The notes under the pieces: model-generated | Database searches by the model: none | The model's input: only the letters and a program-made list of their open reading frames with translations | What the model was told of the DNA's origin: nothing | Position numbers and translations under genes: made by a program | From: Lachnospiraceae bacterium | GTDB lineage: Bacteria; Bacillota; Clostridia; Lachnospirales; Lachnospiraceae | Length of the DNA: 12,866 nucleotides | NCBI GenBank assembly: GCA_017613225.1 | Contig: JAGAEH010000115.1 | Span: forward strand, 1 to 12,866 | Reading direction: 5' to 3' | Shown here: in pieces, positions 1 through 5,026 of the stretch | How the letters are laid out: each line of letters opens with the position of its first letter | Position numbering within the stretch: position 1 is the first letter of the stretch

Positions 1-36
1 CCTTTTGTGCTGACACAAAAGGACCGTCCCCGTGTG
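1..36 (+). repeat. Hairpin repeat unit A (ACAC-type arms), with partial inverted partner
   Basis: Positions 13-35 read ACAC, a core AAAAGGACCGTCCCC, then GTGT, so the 4-base ends pair. CCTTTTGTG at 1-9 is the exact reverse complement of CACAAAAGG at 14-22, leaving a 4-nt loop. This suggests a second copy in opposite orientation, cut by the window edge. The 19 bases at 12-30 recur exactly at 7713-7731 before murG. The unit lies inside the methyltransferase reading frame. Confidence 0.75.
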
Positions 37-1063
37 CTCCCCCGCGTGCTCCCCCGTGTGCTGCAGAGTCGGCGAAGGCTTCCCAGGCGGAGACTGCTTC
101 CTTCAGAGCGGAGGAGGCGCGGCCGCGGGAAGGTGAAAAGGGAGCCGTCCCCATTTCACCAAATGAAGACAGAAGAACCGTCCCCGCGTCTTCTTTTTGG
201 AGAGCGGCGACGAACTGTCCTTCGCCGGGGAAGCGGTGGGGATAGACAGTCTGCATGGAGAGCAGGTCATAGCCGGGATGGGCGGCCAGGAAGCGTTCCA
301 CGCAGCCTTCGTCCTCTTCCGGGGCAAAGGTGCAGGTGGAGTAGATCAGGCGGCCGCCGGGCTTCAGCATCTTGTCGGCTTCGGCCAGGATCGCGTCCTG
401 TCTGGCGGCGCAGGCGGCCACGTTTTCGGGGGACCACATCTCGATGGCCTGGGGCTCTTTTTTGAACATGCCCTCGCCGGAGCAGGGGGCGTCCACCAGG
501 ATGCGGTCGAAGAATTCCGGGAAGCGCCCGGCCAGTTCCGCCGGCGCGTGGTTGGTCACCACGGCGTTGGTGATGCCCAGCCGCTCTATGTTCTGGGAGA
601 GCACCGCGGCCCGCTTGGGGACGATCTCGTTGGCGATCAGCAGGCCTTCGCCCTTCATGTCCGCGGCGATGGCCGTGGTCTTGCCGCCCGGAGCAGCGCA
701 GAGATCCAGCACTATCTCTCCGGGCTGCGCCTCCAGGGCCGGGACGGCCAGCATGGCGGAGGGCTCCTGAATGTAGTAGAGGCCGGCTTCGTGCCAGGGC
801 GAGAGCCCCGGACGCAGATCCTCGGGAAAATAAAGACCTGCCGTGGTCCCGGGCACGGGCTCCGTCAGCCGGGGGATCAGCGCCTGCAGTTCCTGTACGC
901 CGCATTTGAGCGTGTTGACCCGCAGCGCCTGCAGGGGCGGACGCTGATAGGAGGCCAGGAAGGCCGGGAATTCATCATGCAGCTGTTCTTTTACCCGGGC
1001 GAGGAAAGCCTCGGGCAGGGCAGTGGCGGGATCACTTAAAATCGGGACGGCGGGGTCTGTCAT
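1..1063 (-). CDS. rsmF: RsmF-like 16S rRNA (cytosine-C5) methyltransferase, 3' end outside window
   Basis: This is a SAM-dependent RNA m5C methyltransferase of the NOL1/NOP2/sun family, expected to act on 16S rRNA in the cytoplasm. The minus-strand frame is open from the ATG at 1063 to the window edge (354 codons, no stop). An N-terminal region with LRVNTLK (about 47-53) leads into the Rossmann domain: motif I DLCAAPGGKTT (120-130), motif IV DAPCSGEGMF (191-200, Cys194) and motif VI STCTF (242-246, Cys244, the usual nucleophile). GEGQFVAALQK (280-290) marks the normal end of the catalytic domain. From about residue 293 the frame runs through GC-rich hairpin repeats, giving low-complexity sequence where the family has a variable linker before a C-terminal RNA-binding domain. 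That domain is not in the window, so the gene either continues or is truncated just outside. An AAAAGGAGA ribosome binding site lies 13 nt before the ATG. The family is certain; the exact target nucleotide is not. Confidence 0.9.
   Translation of the reverse strand, partial: MTDPAVPILSDPATALPEAFLARVKEQLHDEFPAFLASYQRPPLQALRVNTLKCGVQELQALIPRLTEPVPGTTAGLYFPEDLRPGLSPWHEAGLYYIQEPSAMLAVPALEAQPGEIVLDLCAAPGGKTTAIAADMKGEGLLIANEIVPKRAAVLSQNIERLGITNAVVTNHAPAELAGRFPEFFDRILVDAPCSGEGMFKKEPQAIEMWSPENVAACAARQDAILAEADKMLKPGGRLIYSTCTFAPEEDEGCVERFLAAHPGYDLLSMQTVYPHRFPGEGQFVAALQKEDAGTVLLSSFGEMGTAPFSPSRGRASSALKEAVSAWEAFADSAAHGGARGGAHGDGPFVSAQK
31..62 (+). repeat. 12-bp tandem repeat, about 2.7 copies
   Basis: CGTGTGCTCCCC (31-42), CGCGTGCTCCCC (43-54) and CGTGTGCT (55-62) are tandem copies with one substitution. 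The period is a multiple of three. On the minus strand it encodes a four-residue glycine/alanine-rich repeat (GGAR/GGAH) in the methyltransferase tail, so copy-number change would keep the frame. It begins at the edge of hairpin unit A and may have grown from that unit's GTGTG arm. Confidence 0.7.
132..160 (+). repeat. Hairpin repeat unit B (GGTGAAA/TTTCACC arms)
   Basis: GGTGAAA (132-138) and TTTCACC (154-160) are perfect 7-bp inverted arms around a loop containing GAGCCGTCCCC. The loop matches the core of the other units, while the arms resemble units D and E near 7600-7704. The unit is read in frame on the minus strand as part of the methyltransferase tail (MGTAPFS). Confidence 0.8.
165..193 (+). 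repeat. Hairpin repeat unit C (GAAGAC/GTCTTC arms)
   Basis: GAAGAC (165-170) and GTCTTC (188-193) are perfect 6-bp inverted arms around AGAAGAACCGTCCCCGC. The core is the same as in the other units but the arm sequence is different, and both sides changed together. On the minus strand it encodes AGTVLLSS, immediately after the last recognisable methyltransferase residues. Confidence 0.78.
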
Positions 1064-1064
1064 A

Positions 1065-1093
1065 TTGCGAAAGAAGTCTCCTTTTGCTATACT
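1065..1093 (+). promoter_or_regulatory. Promoter for the 88-aa gene
   Basis: TTGCGA (1065-1070) and TATACT (1088-1093) are separated by 17 bp and match the sigma-A consensus well. The predicted transcription start is at about 1100, which is the first base of the downstream ATG, so the mRNA would be leaderless. The -35 box lies two bases from the start codon of the divergent methyltransferase gene. Confidence 0.6.
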
Positions 1094-1119
1094 TTACCCA
1101 TGTTCAGAATGTGGGTCAA
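1091..1119 (-). promoter_or_regulatory. Promoter for the methyltransferase gene
   Basis: On the minus strand, TTGACC (1119-1114) and TAAAGT (1096-1091) are 17 bp apart. The predicted start at about 1084-1085 leaves a leader of roughly 21 nt that begins at the AAAAGGAGA ribosome binding site. The -10 box shares 1091-1093 with the -10 box of the opposite promoter, and the -35 lies inside the 88-aa gene. Confidence 0.5.
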
Positions 1120-1366
1120 GATAAAAAAAGACAATCATCTGCTGGCGGACACGGTGATCGAGGACGCCAGCGACGCCACGCGCACAAAGAAAGTGCTGAC
1201 GGGGCTGGAGGAGGCCTGCCGCCGGTTCGACCTTTCCGTGCCGATCTGGCTGAACGCCAACATCAAGGAGTTTCAGCGCATCGCCAAGACCCGCTTCCGG
1301 GCGGATTCCTTTATCGAAACCATCGATTTCGACTACCTGGAGATCCACATGATCGAAGAGGACTGA
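1100..1366 (+). CDS. Small conserved protein of unknown function (88 aa)
   Basis: The protein begins MFRMWVKIKKDNHLL and ends FDYLEIHMIEED. From memory it belongs to a short conserved family in Lachnospiraceae and relatives with no assigned role; this could not be checked. It is acidic and soluble, with no signal peptide or membrane segment. Its make-up suggests a compact alpha/beta fold: a charged helix-rich middle (about 28-43) and a conserved IWL.ANI..F.R..KTRF.AD.FIE stretch (about 48-72). No ribosome binding site precedes the ATG at 1100, but a good -10 box ends 6 nt upstream, consistent with leaderless translation. ATG 1109 (MWVKI) is an alternative start, also without a ribosome binding site. 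The gene is divergent from the methyltransferase and convergent with the TAXI gene. Existence is well supported; function is unknown. Confidence 0.82.
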   Translation: MFRMWVKIKKDNHLLADTVIEDASDATRTKKVLTGLEEACRRFDLSVPIWLNANIKEFQRIAKTRFRADSFIETIDFDYLEIHMIEED

Positions 1367-1380
1367 CAGCCGTCCAACCA

Positions 1381-1416
1381 TAACAAAAAGACCCCTGCCG
1401 CGGCAGGGGCCTTTGC
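1381..1416. terminator. Bidirectional intrinsic terminator
   Basis: CCCCTGCCG (1392-1400) and CGGCAGGGG (1401-1409) form a perfect 9-bp GC-rich dyad. On the minus strand it is followed by CTTTTTGTTA, a good U-tract ending the TAXI transcript. On the plus strand CCTTTGC follows, a weaker tail for the 88-aa gene. It lies between these two convergent genes. Confidence 0.85.
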
Positions 1417-1429
1417 TATTTCACAGCGG

Positions 1430-2386
1430 TCAGTCTTTGAACTGAGGCAGGCCTTTGCTCTGATAATAGGCCTTGGCGCCTTCGTGGAAGGGGATGGTGA
1501 TGCCGGCCGTGGCCAGATCCTCGTTCAGGACGAAGTCGATGGGCAGCGTCAGATGCAGGTCCGCGGTGTGCTCGAACAGGGTGGAGGCCACGGTCTGGGC
1601 CTGGACCTTGCTCAGCTTGTCGCTGGCCAGCAGCAGGGCACGGACGCCGAGGGTCTCCACGGCCTCCGTCAGGCCGTATGTGCCGGCCGGGATGGTCGTC
1701 TTGATGTAGAAGGGATCGGCGGTAATCAGCTTATCGGCGGCAGCGCCGTCGATGGGCAGGAGCTGGATGCCGACGTTCTTGGCGGTCTCTTCCACGACGG
1801 TGTTCGGCGCGCCGATGGTGCAGAAGAACGCGTCGATCTCACCGCTCGTCAGCTTCTGAGAGGCGGTGGTATAGTCGTAGTTGAGTACGTCGGCGCCGCT
1901 TACGCCGTAGGCTTCCAGGATCTGTTTCGCGTTCTGCTCCGTGCCGGAACCCTCTTCGCCGATGGAAACTTTCTTACCTGCCAGGTCCGGGACGGCGGCG
2001 ATGCCGGAGTCCGCGCGGACGACGATCTGGCAGGCCTCGGTATAGAGGCTGGCGATGGCGGAAAAGCCGGACAGTTTTTCCGTTCCGGTCCCGTTAAAGG
2101 CGGCGTCCGCAAGATCTGCCTGCGCGAGGGCCAGCTGGATCTCTCCTTTGGAGAGGAGCTTGAGGTTCTCGGCGGAGCCGGCGGTGGTGAGCACTTCGAC
2201 TTTCAGATTCTCGTCATCATCTGTCAGAATACTGGCAAAGACAGTGGCAAAGGCATGATAGGTGCCGCCGATGCCGGCGGAGCCGATCTTGAGATCCCTG
2301 CTGCCGGAACAGCCGGTCAGGGCGCCCAGACACAGGACGGCACACAGGGCAAGTGCCAGAAGTTTCTTTCTGCTGCAGACTTTCAT
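1430..2386 (-). CDS. TAXI family TRAP transporter solute-binding lipoprotein
   Basis: This is an extracytoplasmic binding protein, 318 aa, tethered to the membrane by lipid. Residues 1-25 are a lipoprotein signal peptide (KK, hydrophobic core, lipobox LTGC with Cys26). The mature part has TAXI hallmarks: IGSAGIGGTYHAFA (34-47), TTAGSAENLKLL (67-78), GEIQLALAQADLADAAF (81-97) and an IDAFFCTIGAPN segment (184-195). TAXI proteins capture organic acids or amino acids such as glutamate or 2-oxoglutarate and normally feed a fused DctQM-type permease. No permease gene is in the window. The gene starts 36 bp after pgi in the same direction, with AGAAAGGAT as ribosome binding site, and ends at a strong terminator, so it is the last gene of its transcript. 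The ligand is unknown. Pairing with pgi alone is odd and suggests a partner encoded elsewhere or a sensory role. Confidence 0.9.
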   Translation of the reverse strand: MKVCSRKKLLALALCAVLCLGALTGCSGSRDLKIGSAGIGGTYHAFATVFASILTDDDENLKVEVLTTAGSAENLKLLSKGEIQLALAQADLADAAFNGTGTEKLSGFSAIASLYTEACQIVVRADSGIAAVPDLAGKKVSIGEEGSGTEQNAKQILEAYGVSGADVLNYDYTTASQKLTSGEIDAFFCTIGAPNTVVEETAKNVGIQLLPIDGAAADKLITADPFYIKTTIPAGTYGLTEAVETLGVRALLLASDKLSKVQAQTVASTLFEHTADLHLTLPIDFVLNEDLATAGITIPFHEGAKAYYQSKGLPQFKD

Positions 2387-2422
2387 AGTGCGGTATCCAT
2401 CCTTTCTGTTATCGAAGAGGTC

Positions 2423-3727
2423 TTATTTCGCGTAACCGGGCTTGCCCAGCAGCATGAACATGTTGCGCTTGTAGCTTTCCACGCCGGGCTGATTGAAAGG
2501 ATTCACGCCCAGCATGTAGCCGCTGACGCCGCAGGCGAATTCAAAGAAGTAGAAGAGTTCGCCCAGGGTCTCCTCGCTGCGGTCCGGCAGGTTGATGACC
2601 ATGTTCGGCACACCGCCCTCGGTGTGGGCCAGGATGGTGCCTTCCATTGCAGCGTTGTTTACAAAGGTGAGAGGCTTGCCCGCCAGGTAGTTGAGGCCGT
2701 CGGTGTCGGACTCTGCCAGGGGCAGGATGCAGGGCTCCGCCGGATCGGCAAAGTTCAGTACGGTCTCGATCAGCATGCGGGGGCCGTCCTGGATGTACTG
2801 ACCCATGGAGTGCAGGTCGGTGGTCAGGTCCACGGAGGCCGGGAACAGGCCGCAGCCGTCCTTGCCTTCGCTTTCGCCGTACAGCTGCTTCCACCATTCT
2901 GCCACATAGTGCAGGCTGGGCTCGTAGTTGGCAAGGATCTCCACGCTCTTGCCATTGTTGTAGAAGAAATTGCGGATGGCGGCGTAGCGCAGGGCAATGT
3001 TGGAAGCGAAAGGCGCGTTCAGAAGATCTTCCCTGGCGTCCTGAGCGCCCTTCATCAGAGCGTCCAGATCCGCGCCGGCAGCGGCGATGGGCAGCAGGCC
3101 CACGGCGGTCAGCACACTGTAGCGGCCGCCCACGTCATCCGGAACCACGAAGGTCTCGTAGCCCTCCTGGTCCGCCAGTTTCTTTAACGCGCCCCGGGCC
3201 CGGTCGGTGGTGGCGTAGATGCGCTTCGCGGCGCCTTCCTTGCCGTATTTTTCTTCCAGCAGGTCCTTGAAGATGCGGAAGGCGATGGCCGGCTCGGTGG
3301 TGGTGCCAGATTTGGAGATGACGTTGACGGAGAAATCGATGTCCTTGACGGCCTCCACCAGCTTGTTCAGGTAGGAAGTGGAGAGCTGGTTGCCGGCGTA
3401 GTAGATGGGCAGGGCCTGTTTTTCAAAGCCGTATTCGCCGTTCAGGAAGGCAATGGCGGCACGGGCGCCCAGGTAGCTGCCGCCGATGCCGATGACGATC
3501 AGGGCTTCGGAGGTCTCGCGGATGCGCTTTGCCGCCGCTTTGATGCGGCCGAATTCTTCTTTGTCATAGTCGACGGGAAGATCGATCCAGCCGAGGAAGT
3601 CGTTCCCGGCGCCGTTTTTGGCTGTCAGGGTCTTTGCTGCGGCAAGTACGGCAGCCTCCTGCGCGGCCAGATCCGCCTCGCTTAAGAACGGGGCCAGTCT
3701 GCTCTCATCCAGACATATCTTATTCAT
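2423..3727 (-). CDS. pgi: Glucose-6-phosphate isomerase
   Basis: This cytoplasmic enzyme interconverts glucose 6-phosphate and fructose 6-phosphate in glycolysis and gluconeogenesis. At 434 aa it is slightly shorter than the usual 445-450 aa for Firmicutes. The SIS-fold phosphate-binding segments are IGIGGSYLGARA (79-90) and ISKSGTTTEPA (137-147). Family signatures are DDVGGRYSVLTAVG (197-210) and NPFNQPGVESYK (409-420). Expected catalytic residues are present: Glu285 (YGESEGKDG), His306 (DLHSMGQ) and Lys420. The start at 3727 is set by a strong AAAAGGAGGA ribosome binding site about 7 nt upstream. A TATAAT box lies about 95 nt upstream, inside the end of the hydrolase gene. The TAXI lipoprotein follows 36 bp later and is probably cotranscribed. 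Confidence 0.97.
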   Translation of the reverse strand: MNKICLDESRLAPFLSEADLAAQEAAVLAAAKTLTAKNGAGNDFLGWIDLPVDYDKEEFGRIKAAAKRIRETSEALIVIGIGGSYLGARAAIAFLNGEYGFEKQALPIYYAGNQLSTSYLNKLVEAVKDIDFSVNVISKSGTTTEPAIAFRIFKDLLEEKYGKEGAAKRIYATTDRARGALKKLADQEGYETFVVPDDVGGRYSVLTAVGLLPIAAAGADLDALMKGAQDAREDLLNAPFASNIALRYAAIRNFFYNNGKSVEILANYEPSLHYVAEWWKQLYGESEGKDGCGLFPASVDLTTDLHSMGQYIQDGPRMLIETVLNFADPAEPCILPLAESDTDGLNYLAGKPLTFVNNAAMEGTILAHTEGGVPNMVINLPDRSEETLGELFYFFEFACGVSGYMLGVNPFNQPGVESYKRNMFMLLGKPGYAK

Positions 3728-3810
3728 ATAAGCTCCTCCTTTTCAGAAAGCGCCTGCCGCGCCGGAACGGTACCGGAAAGGGCTCTCTGTGATCATTCTT
3801 TAATAAGAAA

Positions 3811-3839
3811 ATTATACTAAAAGACGGGATTTCCCGCAA
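3811..3839 (-). promoter_or_regulatory. Promoter for pgi-TAXI
   Basis: On the minus strand a perfect TATAAT (3816-3811) follows TTGCGG (3839-3834) with a 17-bp spacer. The start would be near 3804, giving a leader of about 77 nt before pgi. The -35 box lies in the last codons of the upstream hydrolase gene, so pgi can be expressed independently while also receiving read-through. Confidence 0.6.
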
Positions 3840-4701
3840 GGGGGAGATTGGCTTTCTGTGCCTCCCAAAGGAAATCGCAGATGTCGGCAGCGATGGTGAG
3901 CCGGTAGTCCGAAAAACAGTGGTCCGTCGGGTAGACGTGGTGCTCCAGAAGGGTGCCGCCGGCGGCTTTTACGGCTTCCCGCAGAGGCGCGCAGTAGACG
4001 GCGTCCGGCGTATCGGTATCCAGTGTCCCGTTGACGCAGAGCAGGGGAATGCGGGCCAGCCGCTTTGCCGCGGGGACCAGGGCAAAATCAGCGGCGTTCT
4101 CCTCCGCCTCCTTCAGCAGGGCGGCTCCGTTGGTGCCGCGCAGCCAGTGGGAAGCCTCTTCCAACAGATCTGCCATGGCCCGGTAGGCGGCGGGATCGTC
4201 TTCCTTGATCTGCGGGACCCGGCCGATGTCGCAGGGCATCAGCAGCACGGCGGCGCGGATCTCGCTGCGCTTCGCGGCCAGTTGTCCGCAGACGTAACCG
4301 CCCAGGCTGTGGCCGACGCAGAAGATCCTGTTGGGATCAAAACCGCGGCCGGTATCATTCAGCATGAAGTCCAGCACCGTCTCCGCGTCTTCCAGGTCGT
4401 TGGCGATGGAGTAATCGCCGTCGCTGCCCCAGCTGCCGCTGTAGTGGAAGGTCATCACGTGGAAGCCTTCCCGGCGGAGATACTGGGCCAGGTCCAAATT
4501 GCGCTCCACGCCGGGGATCCCATGGCAGATCAGCACGGCGGGGTGCGGACCGGGGCCGGCGGCGGTGTAGAGGGCGGCCAGAAGCTTGCCCCGCTTGCCG
4601 GGGATCAGGATCCCCTCCAGGCCGGGGCGGTTTTCCTGCCGGTCGTAGTGGCGTTCTGCCAGCTGCAGGACGGTGGGTTCATTGGGATCTGAGATGATCA
4701 T
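3817..4701 (-). CDS. Alpha/beta hydrolase (serine hydrolase, probable esterase)
   Basis: This is a 294-residue cytoplasmic alpha/beta hydrolase with no signal peptide. The nucleophile elbow is GHSLGG (130-135, Ser132). His60-Gly61 fits the oxyanion HG motif, Asp228 or Asp230 in GTLDTDTP fits the acid, and His261 in TDHCFSD fits the catalytic histidine. A short helical cap (about 165-215) separates the nucleophile from the acid. Family resemblance is to BAAT/dienelactone-like or short-chain acyl esterases; the substrate cannot be told. The start at 4701 (MIISDPN) is chosen because AAAAGGAG lies 6 nt upstream. A start at 4776 would add 25 unlikely residues crossing the leader and the predicted transcription start. 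The leader contains a small CACAC-AGGG-GTGTG hairpin (4722-4735). It lies upstream of pgi in the same direction and is divergent from the GH3 gene. Confidence 0.88.
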   Translation of the reverse strand: MIISDPNEPTVLQLAERHYDRQENRPGLEGILIPGKRGKLLAALYTAAGPGPHPAVLICHGIPGVERNLDLAQYLRREGFHVMTFHYSGSWGSDGDYSIANDLEDAETVLDFMLNDTGRGFDPNRIFCVGHSLGGYVCGQLAAKRSEIRAAVLLMPCDIGRVPQIKEDDPAAYRAMADLLEEASHWLRGTNGAALLKEAEENAADFALVPAAKRLARIPLLCVNGTLDTDTPDAVYCAPLREAVKAAGGTLLEHHVYPTDHCFSDYRLTIAADICDFLWEAQKANLPLAGNPVF

Positions 4702-4747
4702 GGGGAACTCCTTTTCTTTAACACACAGGGGTGTGGGTCCTGTCTTT

Positions 4748-4776
4748 ACATTAGCGCACTGCCGGGGCGGTGACAA
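4748..4776 (-). promoter_or_regulatory. Candidate promoter for the hydrolase gene
   Basis: On the minus strand TTGTCA (4776-4771) and TAATGT (4753-4748) are 17 bp apart. The -35 is near consensus and the -10 is weak. A start near 4741 would give a 40-nt leader with the small hairpin at 4722-4735 just before the ribosome binding site. Confidence 0.42.
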
Positions 4777-4811
4777 GGGGAAACGGAAGGATATTTACGG
4801 GGCCGAACAAA

Positions 4812-4854
4812 AAGAATGTTCTTGTCGAAGCAGGCCAAAGGCCCTATGATAGGG
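4812..4854. promoter_or_regulatory. Two short dyads upstream of both divergent promoters
   Basis: AAGAA-TG-TTCTT (4812-4823) has 5-bp arms. CCCTAT-G-ATAGGG (4842-4854) has perfect 6-bp arms around one base, the shape of a dimeric repressor operator. They sit in the 325-bp non-coding gap (4702-5026) between the hydrolase and GH3 genes. I see no convincing small gene or known RNA in this gap. Confidence 0.35.
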
Positions 4855-4909
4855 ATGGAAGGACTGCCGGACGGAGATCGCCGGAAGGCGGATGAGTGGG
4901 GAAAACGAG

Positions 4910-4941
4910 CACTTAATACGGCCTATTTGTGGAATTAAGTG
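4910..4941. promoter_or_regulatory. 8-bp spaced dyad just upstream of the GH3 promoter
   Basis: CACTTAAT (4910-4917) and ATTAAGTG (4934-4941) are perfect inverted arms 16 nt apart, ending at the base before the GGGACA -35 box. The centre-to-centre spacing of 24 bp, a little over two helical turns, and the position suggest an activator or repressor site rather than a terminator, since no T-tract follows. Confidence 0.4.
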
Positions 4942-4970
4942 GGGACAATACAAGTTATTTACGTTAAAAT
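4942..4970 (+). promoter_or_regulatory. Candidate promoter for the GH3 gene
   Basis: GGGACA (4942-4947, four of six matches) and TAAAAT (4965-4970, five of six) are separated by 17 bp. The predicted start near 4977 gives a leader of about 50 nt. The -35 is weak, consistent with an activated or regulated promoter. Confidence 0.45.
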
Positions 4971-4981
4971 TTTGGACATAG

Positions 4982-4997
4982 TGGGTCAAATGACCCA
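4982..4997. promoter_or_regulatory. Palindromic operator candidate, TGGGTCA-AA-TGACCCA
   Basis: A perfect 7-bp inverted repeat with a 2-bp centre lies about 5 nt downstream of the predicted GH3 transcription start, a classic place for a repressor to block initiation. No cognate regulator gene is in the window. The centre lacks the CG typical of LacI-type sites, so the regulator family is open. Confidence 0.5.
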
Positions 4998-5026
4998 AAA
5001 CGGCGTCAGGACAGAGAGGAACGGAC

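Noticed and set aside
31..193. CRISPR-like array at the left end
   Set aside because: The repeated units are short hairpins with unequal spacing and variable arms, without constant 25-40 bp repeats or unique spacers, and no cas gene is nearby.
197..1039. Plus-strand open frame of 280 codons at the left end
   Set aside because: It is antisense to the RsmF-like gene, whose catalytic motifs are clear on the minus strand.
1484..3187. Long plus-strand open frame (567 codons) opposite the TAXI gene and pgi
   Set aside because: It spans two recognised genes and their gap in antisense, has no ribosome binding site and shows no domain. It is a shadow of biased codon use.
4702..4776. Upstream start adding 25 residues to the alpha/beta hydrolase
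   Set aside because: The extension crosses the predicted transcription start and the ribosome binding site, and its sequence (MSPPRQCANVKTG) is unlike a folded N-terminus.
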